DNA of 64,000 nucleotides from Rubellimicrobium mesophilum DSM 19309 (GTDB taxonomy: Bacteria > Pseudomonadota > Alphaproteobacteria > Rhodobacterales > Rhodobacteraceae): positions 122,802 to 186,801 of the forward strand of contig NZ_KK088560.1 in the NCBI RefSeq assembly GCF_000600335.2, given 5' to 3'. A model generated the notes under the pieces. It made no database searches, was not told the origin of the DNA, and saw nothing but the letters and a program-made list of their open reading frames with translations. Shown piece by piece: positions 1-8,464 of this stretch. Both the position numbers and the translations under genes were made by a program. Numbering within the stretch: position 1 is the stretch's first letter; every line of letters starts with the position of its first letter.

Positions 1-104
1 GGCATCCTCATCCACTAACCCACTCAGCCTCCAAGAGGAATCCCGCAGGATTTGCGCAACAGAGCCACCTAAGTCCAAGGTGTCCCCCCGTGAGTCCCCC
101 CACC

Positions 105-700
105 TCATGAGGGACGGGGAGCGTAGAGCTTGGCGTTCTGGCAGTAACGGGCAATGCCGAGGTCGGCCATGATGGCGAGCACCTCTTGAACGCACCGGCG
201 GCGCTGGGGGCTCAGACGACCCTTGAAGGCGCGGGCCACGTCCTCGGCCGAGAGTGGCGACTCGGCCACGTCGAGAAGGTCGCGGATGGCGCGGACCCGG
301 GCGCGGGCTCTTCGGGCCAGGGGCGCGGTTCGGGCAGGCCGGCGGGAGGCCCACGTCGCGCTCCTCCTGCTTGCCGGCGCCGGCGACGTGAGCGTCAACC
401 CGAGCTGCCTGACACCCGGACCTGAGCCAACGGTCGCGGCCCTGTGCCTCCCCCAGCCGCCGCTCGGCGTCGAGAGGGACAAGACGGAAGAGGATCTCGT
501 CCTCAGTCTGCCGCTCGGGCGTCACGAGGTAGGAGAGCAAGGTTGCGCCGGGGTGACCCACCAACCGGGGCGCGGTTGTCCTTACACCAATTACCCAGCG
601 CGGCACAGCCTCTGTTGTCGTGAAGCTCGGCCAGTGACGACACGTCTGCGCACTTCTGGTCCTCACGCTCCAGCTCCGTGAGGTTCACGACCCCGCGCGG
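105..700 (-). pseudogene. C-terminal remnant of a class I SAM-dependent DNA methyltransferase
   Basis: Read on the minus strand, three short stretches in different frames line up in order with the C-terminal part of large Eco57I-like DNA methyltransferases as I remember them. Near 690-600 there is NLTELERED followed by KCADVSSLAELH. Near 545-425 there is LLSYLVTPERQTEDEILFRL and a following ERRLGEAQGRDRWLR. Near 310-105 there is a winged-helix-like tail containing LLDVAESPLSAEDVARAFKG. Frame changes near 600-550 and 425-400 break the reading frame, and no methyltransferase catalytic motif (NPPY) is present because the N-terminal part is missing. This looks like a decayed restriction-modification or orphan methylase. 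The family assignment rests on remembered C-terminal patterns only. Confidence 0.45.
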
Positions 701-946
701 CCCTCACATCGACTCGCCAGATCGTTGAATGGGCCGATCAGGTGAACCATGGCAGTGCGGCAAGGTCCCCCATCCGCAATTGCTCAAACCCGACATACCC
801 CTTCCGCAACCAAGCCATCAAGACCCGGATGCATGGGGCGTGATCACAGAAGCTTCGGCCAAACTGCCGGCATCGCAGTTGCCCACCATCCGCAGCGTCA
901 GCGTCCCGACCAACTTAAGGCGCACGAATATTTCCATTCTACACCT
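701..946. other. Short stretch with no recognised gene
   Basis: About 250 bases between the methyltransferase remnant and the asparagine-synthetase-like gene. Open frames exist on the plus strand but give no recognisable protein and show no ribosome binding site. Base composition is already lower in GC than in the core regions, as in the following gene. Confidence 0.4.
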
Positions 947-2632
947 TTAGGATGCGTACTGCAGGAGATGATATGTGCTGATGACGCTCGCTTGGTATTC
1001 GGGCATGACGGCTGGTTTTACTTGGCCACGATTAATGATGTCGGCTACGTACCCATCGAAGTCGAAATCGTCGTAAATGCCGATCTCCTTGATTCCGGTG
1101 ACGGCCTCCTTGAACTTCTCTTCGATGAGAGCACTTTTCCGCTTGCTATCGAACAGAGCCGGTGGCTTGGCGGAGGTGATCGAGACGGGGTCATAAGCCT
1201 TGCCCGGCCATTGGAGGGACTGAGGAACCATGGCCTTCTCAGGCCGATCGAAAGGAATCTTCATGAGGTCCGGATGAAACGCTTCGTAGATATCGGCCAG
1301 AATGCGTCTAAGATCCCGACCTTCCCTGCGGCTGATCTCGGCGGCATCCAAGAGCCCGACCTGCATTAGCGGCGACATGCTGATGCGGTTCATTTTACTT
1401 GACGTGCCGCCGCCGAAGTGAAATCGGTTTCGGTAATTCAGGTAATGGGCCCTGAGTTTTTCTCGAACGCTTGCACCGGGCAGCGCGTTCAGCTCCTCGC
1501 AGTACGACTCAGCGATCCTATGCGCAGAACCTCGAAGTGACGGGGTATCACCACTCACTATAGCTGCGATGCGTTTCCTGAACTTATGTTCTCTCTCTAT
1601 ATCCACATCGGCGAAATAAAAATCTCGATAACACTCTCCGCCACCACCAAACAGCACCGCCACCGTTCGATCGTCGAAACTGGCTCTCGCGTGTTTTTCG
1701 AACCCCAGCAAGGTGCTGTAAGAACCGAAGTTGTTACTTGCCCACTGGTTGAAGGCATCTTCAATGGTCAAGGGGACCACCGCGCGACCAAACGGGAAAT
1801 CACTGCAGAATTCGCCGCCATACTGCTCGACAAGCATCTGCACCGATCTGAAATCGTCAGCGAGATGCGGAAACGTCCAGCAGTATGCTCGCTTGAGTAG
1901 ATCAAGGCGAATGAGTGCACCGAACACCGCCCGGCTGTCATATCCACCGGACAATCGGTACACGAGGCAATGGAATGTGTTCGCGGCTGCGGCAACCTGA
2001 TTGGTGATGGCTTCGATGCTGGCTTCGAGTGCATCCGCGTACCGGGTGAAGGGTTGGCGTGGGCTGCGGATGATGCGAAACCCGGTCGAGCGGCTCCCCC
2101 TAAGCTCCTCGTCGGTTAATAGAAGCGTGATCTCGCTGAATGCACAAACACGGCCGGAGGCCTGCTGACCAATCCAACGCGGCAGGAGACGACGCTCGAA
2201 GAAGGGCTTGTACGGGGTCAGTCGTATACCCAGTTGGCGACAAACTGAGACGAGCATGTGGAGATTGTTGGATGCCAGTTGGTTCGTAGCGGACCGATAC
2301 AAATAGATCGCCTGAAGGCCGAAAATGTCACTTCTTACCGAGAGTTCCCTATCGTGCTCTTCGACGATTGCGTAGTTGCCGGGGTGCCGATCTGTCCAGT
2401 CGAGCGTGAAGGCGTCGGCGCCCGAAACAACTCGGCGGTTACGAGCGCAGAAGCCAGAGAAGAGGTGAATGCTGGGGTTCGGGTTCTCCGCTAATCCGCA
2501 GCCAATAGCAAGAATAAGCGTGGAGCCGTTCAGAGGCTTTAATGTAAAGCCGTTTAACTTAGTCGGGTCCAAGGGGCTGTTTGCAAGTACGAAATCTACA
2601 TCAGGCGCCAAAGCTGGCCGGAAAGTGAGCAC
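947..2632 (-). CDS. Asparagine-synthetase-like ATP-pyrophosphatase protein
   Basis: The 561-residue product carries the PP-loop ATP-binding motif SGGYDS at residues 228-233 (RLSGGYDSRAV), the signature of asparagine-synthetase-type amide-forming enzymes that adenylate a carboxylate. The first ~130 residues keep a weak trace of the class II amidotransferase fold (RSDIFGLQAIYLYR near 100-113), but the catalytic Cys that should follow the start Met is absent. Glutamine hydrolysis is therefore unlikely; ammonia or an amine from another partner would be used. The start is a GTG preceded by AAGGAAA about 9 bases upstream. Codons are visibly richer in A/T than in neighbouring genes and the flanks are gene debris, so recent transfer is likely. 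Relatives act in asparagine synthesis, lasso-peptide cyclisation and surface-polymer amidation. No precursor peptide or partner gene is visible, so the substrate is unknown. Confidence 0.75.
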   Translation of the reverse strand: MLTFRPALAPDVDFVLANSPLDPTKLNGFTLKPLNGSTLILAIGCGLAENPNPSIHLFSGFCARNRRVVSGADAFTLDWTDRHPGNYAIVEEHDRELSVRSDIFGLQAIYLYRSATNQLASNNLHMLVSVCRQLGIRLTPYKPFFERRLLPRWIGQQASGRVCAFSEITLLLTDEELRGSRSTGFRIIRSPRQPFTRYADALEASIEAITNQVAAAANTFHCLVYRLSGGYDSRAVFGALIRLDLLKRAYCWTFPHLADDFRSVQMLVEQYGGEFCSDFPFGRAVVPLTIEDAFNQWASNNFGSYSTLLGFEKHARASFDDRTVAVLFGGGGECYRDFYFADVDIEREHKFRKRIAAIVSGDTPSLRGSAHRIAESYCEELNALPGASVREKLRAHYLNYRNRFHFGGGTSSKMNRISMSPLMQVGLLDAAEISRREGRDLRRILADIYEAFHPDLMKIPFDRPEKAMVPQSLQWPGKAYDPVSITSAKPPALFDSKRKSALIEEKFKEAVTGIKEIGIYDDFDFDGYVADIINRGQVKPAVMPEYQASVISTYHLLQYAS

Positions 2633-2897
2633 TCTTGCATTTCCTTATAGGTCGGTGCCATTCCGCCCCGAGGATGGTGAACTATACGCAGCAGAACGGC
2701 TACGGTAAACTGAGCAACCATCCGTGCTACCGCGCTCACTCATGCTCCCTCACCAGCGTTTAGGCGGCTTTGGCGTGGTACTGCAAGTCTGCGGACTCAG
2801 CTTCTGCGTGATGTAACTTACGGTCCGCCCAGTCGATCGGGGAGGCACGCCCAAGAATCGTTGAGCGACTGATCAAGAATGTGCGGTGCGGCTCGTC
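2633..2897. other. Intergenic stretch, no gene seen
   Basis: About 265 bases upstream of the asparagine-synthetase-like gene. It contains that gene's ribosome binding site and presumably its promoter. No coding sequence, hairpin terminator or insertion-sequence end could be supported here. Confidence 0.4.
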
Positions 2898-3170
2898 CTA
2901 GCGGCGGGGCGGCAGTGTGTTTCCCGGCCTGAGCTTGCTGACCCGGCGCAGGAGCCAGTCGTGGGGCGTCTCCGACTGGCTCTGAAACGCGAGCCGGTAA
3001 CAGTTGCGGCACAAGAAGTGTCGTCCGCCCGAGTAGAGGTTGAACGGCTGGCGCAGGCAGGGACGTCCGCATACCTGCCCCGGGCAGACGAAGTAGGGCC
3101 GCTCCCCACCCTTGATGCAGGATGTCGAGGTTAGCGGGACCGTGTAGGCCATGTCCTCCCAGTCGCCACG
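2898..3170 (-). pseudogene. N-terminally truncated zinc-ribbon hypothetical protein
   Basis: The minus-strand frame ending at 2898 encodes GDWEDMAYTVPLTSTSC, then CPGQVCGR and HFLCRNCYRLAFQSQ. The CxxxxC...CxxC spacing is that of a zinc ribbon. It matches a small conserved family in accessory regions of alphaproteobacteria, with a pattern like VPLTWTPC, then RPWFRCPGCGRR and LYGGGRYFLCRHC. The N-terminal half of that family is missing: upstream of about 3170 the DNA is instead in frame with an AlpA-like regulator. There is also a short insertion between the two Cys pairs. Probably non-functional. Confidence 0.45.
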
Positions 3171-3403
3171 TCGCTCTCGCGCCAGCCGACGGCGCGGGCA
3201 CTGAGCCAAACGGGCCGGACGAACTCGCCCAACTCTGGCATGGCGTAGAATGTCGAACGGCCCGGGCCCGTACGCGCGAGGACGGCGCGAAGTCTGAGAA
3301 CTTGATCAGCGGCCACAAAGGGCTCCTTCTTGCGGGGCGCTCTGACGCGGCTTGCGTGAGCATGGTTCCGAAATCGGTTGTGGGATCGCAACCGCACTGC
3401 CAA
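3131..3403 (-). pseudogene. AlpA-type phage/plasmid regulator, 3' end replaced
   Basis: The reading frame (up to 90 residues) contains VLRLRAVLARTGPGRSTFYA, then GEFVRPVWLSARAVGWRESD. This follows the AlpA helix-turn-helix family pattern, in which a residue run like VLARTGLSRSTIY is followed by FPRPVRLGxRAVGW and ExxVxxW. After VGWRESDVAT the frame runs out of the family pattern, exactly where the zinc-ribbon fragment begins in another frame. A conserved-looking second helix has a Pro (AMPELGEF). The start codon is uncertain; a Met at the beginning of MAVRLRSHNR is only one possibility. AlpA-like regulators usually accompany prophages and genomic islands, which suits this debris region. Confidence 0.5.
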
Positions 3404-3655
3404 GAGGGGGACTTAGGGGCACTCATCCTACACCCTGTCTCTCCGCCACTGACCTTCCATCAACCACCTCATGGTCTCCGTTGCCTATTCCAAGGCAGAG
3501 GAATGTTCGACGACATCTGTCCAAGGCCGGTCGATGAGGCACGAGGGATGTTGCGGGCGGCAATCCGAGCCGGTGCGGGCGCTGCGGGGGTTCAAGCTCT
3601 GCCGCTAGATCATCGCTGACACTAGGACCCGAACCCCGGACCTGTTCGGCTGCGA

Positions 3656-4230
3656 TCAGCCAGAGGGAGCCGCATCGGCGTCCGGGTCGATCCGCAGGAC
3701 CTGCTCGGGGGCGAGGCCCATCTCGTCCGCGCGCATCTGGGCCACGCGCCGAGCCCGGCCCAGGTCGCGGCGACCAGGGCCGTCAGGCCGATCTTCTGGT
3801 ACGCGCTCCGTGCGCTGCCTTGGTTGTAGGCCCCCACGTCCCGCTGCGCGGCCGCGACGATGTCGTGCAAGGTCCCCGAGTAGATGGCGTAGCGCGGTCG
3901 GAAGTCGGGCTCGCCTCCACCCTCGCGAAGGAATTCGGCGCGAGCCACGAAGTGGCTTCCGTCCTGACGGGCGTTCGCGCTCCGGGGCACGGGGATCCGG
4001 GGCTCGCGCAGCGTCCAGGCCGCCTCGCGCCAGCTCAGGCCCGCCCCCACGAGCTGGTCCGCCGCGAGCAGGGCGGCGGCATGCTGGAGGCCGAAGTTGG
4101 ACCACAGCCGCCCCTCGGCATCCCAGACCTCGCCCGCCTCGGTCCCGAACGGCAGGTCCCCCGCACGCAGGCACGCGTTGAACATGGGGATGCTCATCCG
4201 GGTGAGGGCACACAGCTCAGAGCGGATCAT
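3656..4230 (-). CDS. Hypothetical protein with N-terminal HTH-like segment, frameshifted
   Basis: About 190 residues if one frameshift is repaired. The N-terminus MIRSELCALTRMSIPMFNAC resembles the recognition part of a MerR- or winged-helix-type DNA-binding domain; the remainder (AEGRLWSNFGLQHAAALLAA, then LVGAGLSWREAAWTLREP) is not one I recognise. Near 3745 the frame changes. The original frame continues to 3622 as nonsense-like Arg/Pro/Ser sequence, whereas the shifted frame gives VAQMRADEMGLAPEQVL and stops at 3656, a far more natural end. The start at 4230 is chosen because homology-like sequence begins there; no clear Shine-Dalgarno sequence is seen. Function unknown. Confidence 0.45.
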
Positions 4231-4734
4231 GGGTCTGGGCGACAGGGATGCAGATGGGCAAGGTGACGCATCTCCAACGTCCTGGCCCGCTGCTGGGTTC
4301 ACCGGCTTGCCGCCGAGGCCGACGTTCTCGCTGCCGTTCTCGATCACGACCGGGTCCCCCGCGGACCACGTTGAGAATGCGCCGATCGCTGCCACCCTGA
4401 GTAGAGCGTGTGTGCCGTAAGCGCCCCGAGAACCTTGATGCCCGCGCCTGCCATCGGCGTCTCAGCTCCCCGGGGGCCGCCACCTCGTCGGCTATTTGAG
4501 CGGGTCGTGACGGATCGTGAGGGCGGTCTCCTTTCCTGGCTGCACCGGGGTCAGTCCGCTCTGGACGGTGGAGCGAAGGCGATGGATCGGCCTTCATGGC
4601 GACCTCGCCGCGATGATCCGGCTTCCAAACCGGCGGAGTGGAAGGACGGGAGCAATGGACCCTCGCGGGTCCGCTCCGTTGGTGCGGCCAGGGACGCCAA
4701 GGCCTCCGAATGCAATTCGTCCGACGCTTCGTCC
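4231..4734. other. Upstream region of the sugar ABC operon, no gene seen
   Basis: About 500 bases between the hypothetical gene and the ytfQ promoter. Long open frames cross it on the plus strand, but they lack ribosome binding sites and resemble no family. The only structured element is the AT-rich promoter/operator candidate at its downstream end. Confidence 0.4.
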
Positions 4735-4765
4735 TTGACCAGTCATATAATCATACTAATCATAC
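4735..4765 (+). promoter_or_regulatory. Promoter and tandem-repeat operator candidate of the sugar ABC operon
   Basis: A TTGACC hexamer at 4735-4740 is followed by a strongly AT-rich stretch in otherwise GC-rich DNA. Two perfect tandem copies of TAATCATAC lie at 4748-4756 and 4757-4765, about 35 bases before the ytfQ start codon. TATAAT is also present at 4746-4751. The repeat overlaps where a -10 element (TAATCA, 16 bases after TTGACC) would sit. A repressor bound here would block transcription; the GntR-family gene closing the operon is the obvious candidate (inference). Confidence 0.45.
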
Positions 4766-4800
4766 GTCGAGCCTCATGGCTCCAAGGGAGGAACTTCAGA

Positions 4801-5748
4801 ATGAAGAAGACGCTTTTCGCCAGCGCGTCGGCGCTGGTGCTCGGGACCGCTGCGTCCGCGCAGGTCGTGGGCTTCTCGCAGATCGGCTCGGAATCGGGCT
4901 GGCGCGCGGCCGAGACCACCGTGACGAACCAGCAGGCCGAAGAGCGCGGCATCGACCTGCAATTCTCCGACGCCCAGCAGAAGCAGGAGAACCAGATCGC
5001 GGCGGTGCGGTCCTTCATCGCGCAGGGGGTGGACGCCATCCTGCTGGCGCCGGTGGTGGCGACCGGCTGGGACGCGGTGCTCGAGGAGGCGAAGGAGGCC
5101 GAGATCCCCGTCGTGCTGCTCGACCGCATGGTGGACAGCGATCCCTCGCTCTACCTGACCGCCGTGGGCTCGGACCTCGTGCACGAAGGCGAGGTCGCGG
5201 GCCAGTTCCTGGTCGATCAGGTGGGCGACGAGCCCTGCCGGGTCGTGGAACTCCAGGGCACGACGGGCTCCTCGCCCGCCATCGACCGGGCCACGGGCTT
5301 CCGCAACGCCATCGAGGGCCATGACAACATCGAGATCGTCCAATCCCAGACGGGCGACTTCACCCGCGCCCAGGGCAAGACGGTCATGGAGGCCTTCCTC
5401 CAAGCCGAGAACGGCGGCGCGGACATCTGCGCGCTCTACGCCCACAACGACGACATGGCCGTGGGCGCGATCCAGGCGATCAAGGAAGCGGGCCTCAAGC
5501 CCGGCGAGGACGTCACCATCGTGTCCATCGACGGCGTGCCGGACCTGTTCCAGGCGATGGCGGCCGGCGAGGCCAACGCGACCGTGGAGCTCACGCCAAA
5601 CATGGCGGGCCCGGCCTTCGACGCGCTCCAGGCCTACTGGGACAACGGCACCGAGCCGCCGAAGTTCATCCAGACCGAGTCGCGCCTCTACACCCAGTCC
5701 GACGATCCGCAAGGAGAGTACGACCGCCGCAAGGACCTGGGCTACTGA
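4801..5748 (+). CDS. ytfQ: Sugar ABC transporter substrate-binding protein, YtfQ-like
   Basis: Periplasmic binding protein of 315 residues for a hexose-type sugar; the YtfQ family binds galactofuranose and related sugars. A signal peptide (MKKTLFASASALVLGTAASA) is followed by the type I periplasmic binding fold: VVGFSQIGSESGWR at the mature N-terminus, DAILLAPVVATGWD, IPVVLLDRMVDSD, VELQGTTGSSPAIDR and ALYAHNDDMAVGA, all characteristic of YtfQ. The reading frame is open far upstream, but the ATG at 4801 has a GGGAGG ribosome binding site and begins the signal peptide. It is the first gene of a ytfQ-ytfR-ytfT-yjfF-gntR operon. A strong hairpin follows it, which may raise binding-protein mRNA over the membrane components. 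Confidence 0.93.
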   Translation: MKKTLFASASALVLGTAASAQVVGFSQIGSESGWRAAETTVTNQQAEERGIDLQFSDAQQKQENQIAAVRSFIAQGVDAILLAPVVATGWDAVLEEAKEAEIPVVLLDRMVDSDPSLYLTAVGSDLVHEGEVAGQFLVDQVGDEPCRVVELQGTTGSSPAIDRATGFRNAIEGHDNIEIVQSQTGDFTRAQGKTVMEAFLQAENGGADICALYAHNDDMAVGAIQAIKEAGLKPGEDVTIVSIDGVPDLFQAMAAGEANATVELTPNMAGPAFDALQAYWDNGTEPPKFIQTESRLYTQSDDPQGEYDRRKDLGY

Positions 5749-5763
5749 GCTCGCACCGCGGGG

Positions 5764-5832
5764 CGGGCCGGTCGCTCTCCCGCCGGCCCGGTTCCAGCCC
5801 CGCGACCGGAGCGGACCTGCCTCCGCTCCGGT
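5764..5832 (+). terminator. Two GC-rich hairpins between ytfQ and ytfR
   Basis: CGGGCCGG at 5764-5771 pairs with CCGGCCCG at 5783-5790. Further on, ACCGGAGCGGA at 5805-5815 pairs perfectly with TCCGCTCCGGT at 5822-5832 across a 6-base loop. Only a short mixed T/C tract follows, so this may act as a partial terminator or an RNA-stabilising stem after the binding-protein gene. Confidence 0.5.
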
Positions 5833-5922
5833 TCCTTCGCGCGCCCATGGGCAGGATGGCTCGCGCGCGGCGGCTCGCCATCCGCTAGACTGGCCGCATC
5901 ACCAAGCCGGAAGGAGGCCCCG

Positions 5923-7427
5923 ATGCTCCTGCAAGCCCGAGGACTGACCAAGCGCTTTCCCGGCACGGTCGCGCTCGACGGCGTCGACTTCGGCCTCAAG
6001 GCCGGCGAGGTCCATGCCCTCCTGGGCGAGAACGGCGCTGGCAAGTCCACCCTCATCAAGTGCCTGACGGGGGCCTATCGCCGGGACGGGGGCGAGGTCC
6101 TCCTCGACGGGAAGGTCGTGGACCCCACAGCACCTTCGAGGCCCAGGAGCTGGGGATCGGCACGGTCTATCAGGAGGTCAACCTCCTGCCGAACCTCACG
6201 GTGGCCGAGAACCTGACCCTGGGCCGCCAGCCCCGCCGACTGGGCCTGGTCAGCCGCCGGGGGATGCGCGCCATGGCCCGGGAGATGCTGGCGGGCTATG
6301 GCCTTTCCATCGACGTGGAGCGCGACCTGGGCAGCTACTCGGTGGCCGTGCAGCAGATCGTCGCCATCGCCCGCGCCGTCCACCTGTCCGGCAAGGTCCT
6401 GATCCTCGACGAGCCTACCGCGAGCCTCGACGCCCGCGAAGTGGCGCTGCTCTTCGACGTGGTGCGGAACCTGCGCGAGCGGGGCCTCGGCATCGTCTTC
6501 GTCTCGCACTTCCTCGACCAGGTCTTCGCGATCTCGGACCGGATCACCGTCCTGCGGAACGGTCGCCTCATCGCGACGACCGAGGCGGCGCACCTCGACC
6601 GGGTGCAGCTCATCAACCTCATGCTGGGCAGGGAGCTGGAGCAGGCGACCGCGCATGGCCAAGGCGGACGGGCCGCCGGCGGAGAGATGCTGCGCGTCGA
6701 AGGGCTGGGGCGGCGCGGGAAGGTCGCCCCGTTCGACATGACGGTCCGCTCGGGCGAGGTCATCGGCATGGCGGGGCTTCTCGGCTCGGGCCGAACCGAG
6801 ACCGCCGAGGTCCTGTTCGGCGCGACGGGGGCCGACAGCGGCACCGTGCGCGACGAGAAGGGGCGGATCGACCTCTCCTCGCCTGCCCGCGCCATCTCGG
6901 CCGGCTTCGGCTTCGCCCCCGAGGACCGCAAGACGGACGGCATCATCGGCGACCTCACCCTGCGCGAGAACATCGCCCTCGCGCTCCAGGCGCATCGCGG
7001 CTGGGCCCGGCCCATCCCGCGCGCCGAGCAGCGGCGGCTGGCCGAGGACTACGTCCGGCGCCTCGACATCCGCACGCCGGGGGCGGAGAAGCCGGTGGGG
7101 CTCCTCTCCGGAGGAAACCAGCAGAAGGTGATCCTCGCCCGCTGGCTTGCTATGAACCCGCGCTTCCTGATCCTCGACGAGCCCACGCGCGGCATCGACG
7201 TGGGCGCGCATGCCGAGGTGCTGCGACTCATAAACGAGATGGTGGCGAGCGGCATGTCCCTCCTCGTGATCTCCTCGGAGCTGGAGGAGCTGGTCGCCGT
7301 CTCCGACCGCGTGATCGTGGTCCGCGACCGGCGCCATGTGGCCCAGTTGACCGGGCACGAGATCACGACGGACGCCATCGTCCGGGCCATCGCCGCGCCC
7401 GAACGCGATACGGAGGCTGCCGAATGA
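5923..7427 (+). CDS. ytfR: Sugar ABC transporter ATP-binding protein, YtfR-like (frameshift near 6125)
   Basis: Tandem-ABC ATPase of about 501 residues that powers sugar import with YtfT/YjfF. Domain 1 has Walker A LLGENGAGKST, a degenerate signature (YSVAVQQIVAIAR) and Walker B ILDEPTASLD. Domain 2 has the characteristic PEDRKTDGII, signature LSGGNQQKVILARW and Walker B ILDEPTRGID. The N-terminal ~66 codons (from ATG 5923) and the rest are in different frames. After GKVVDP the sequence must shift to reach STFEAQELGIGTVYQEVNLL, and adding one C to the CCCC run near 6122-6125 restores it, so a sequencing error is the simplest explanation. The gene's end overlaps the ytfT start (ATGA). Confidence 0.9.
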
Positions 7428-8464
7428 ACGGCTTCGGACTGCTTCGGCGTGTCGCGCCCCAGCTCCTGACGCTCGCCGCGGTGCTGGTGCTGGTCACGCT
7501 CTTCTTCCCGAGCTTCCCATCCGTGAGCTTCGGCGGCGACCGCCTCGTCGGGAGCCCCATCGACGTCCTGAAGCGCGGCGCCCCCGTGGCGCTCCTCGCC
7601 ATCGGCATGACGCTGGTGATCGCCACGCGGGGGATCGACCTGTCGGTGGGCGCGATCATGGCCATCTGCGGGGCCGTGGCGGCCTTTGCCGTCACCGGGG
7701 GCTGGGGCCTGGGAGTCGCCGTCGCGCTGGCGTTGGCGACGGGGCTGATCTGCGGGCTCTGGAACGGGTTCCTGGTCGCGGTGCTGGGCATCCAGCCCAT
7801 CGTGGCGACGCTGATCCTGATGGTGGCCGGGCGCGGCATCGCCCAGCTCGTCACCGAGGGCAAGATCCTGACCTTCAGCGACGCGGGCTTCGCCTATCTC
7901 GGCTCCGGCGCCTTCCTGGGCCTTCCCGTGCCAGCCTGGGCCTGGATCCTGGCCGGCATCCTCACGGGCCTCGTCGTGCGGCGCACCGCGCTGGGCCTCC
8001 TCATCGAGTCCGTGGGCGTGAACCTCCGCGCGAGCCGTCTGGCCGGCGTGAACAGCACGGTGCTGCTGCTCACCGTCTACATGATCTCGGGCCTCTGCGC
8101 GGCGGTGGCGGGCCTCATCGTCGCCGGCGACATCAAGGGGGCGGACGCGAACAACGCCGGCCTCTGGCTCGAGCTCGACGCCATCCTGGCCGTGGCCATT
8201 GGAGGGACCTCGCTCCTAGGTGGCCGCTTCTCGATCCTGGCCTCGCTGATCGGCGCCATGATCATCCAGTCGATCAACACCGGCATCCTGCTCGCGGGAT
8301 TTCCGCCCGAGTTCAACCTCGTCATCAAGGCCATCCTCGTCCTGCTCATCCTGACGCTCCAGTCGCCGCGTCTGGGCGCCGTCGCCGCGGGCCTCCTCTC
8401 GCGCCGGCGCCGGGCCGACGAGGCCGGCGCCGCGCCCCGATCGGTCCAGGAGGCCGGCCAATGA
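7424..8464 (+). CDS. ytfT: Sugar ABC transporter permease, YtfT-like
   Basis: Integral membrane permease of 346 residues, of the ribose/galactofuranose branch of the ABC sugar importers (BPD_transp_2). Recognisable family segments are GMTLVIATRGIDLSVGAIMA, IQPIVATLILMVAGRGIAQL and AIGGTSLLGGRFS, spread over 8-10 hydrophobic helices. It starts with ATG overlapping the ytfR stop and its own stop overlaps the yjfF start, so the permease pair is translationally coupled. Works as a heterodimer with the next gene product in the inner membrane. Confidence 0.92.
   Translation: MNGFGLLRRVAPQLLTLAAVLVLVTLFFPSFPSVSFGGDRLVGSPIDVLKRGAPVALLAIGMTLVIATRGIDLSVGAIMAICGAVAAFAVTGGWGLGVAVALALATGLICGLWNGFLVAVLGIQPIVATLILMVAGRGIAQLVTEGKILTFSDAGFAYLGSGAFLGLPVPAWAWILAGILTGLVVRRTALGLLIESVGVNLRASRLAGVNSTVLLLTVYMISGLCAAVAGLIVAGDIKGADANNAGLWLELDAILAVAIGGTSLLGGRFSILASLIGAMIIQSINTGILLAGFPPEFNLVIKAILVLLILTLQSPRLGAVAAGLLSRRRRADEAGAAPRSVQEAGQ

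Noticed and set aside
40-75. Sequence resembling a transposon end (GCAACAGAGCC)
   Set aside because: Only a dozen bases, with no matching inverted copy, target duplication or transposase nearby.
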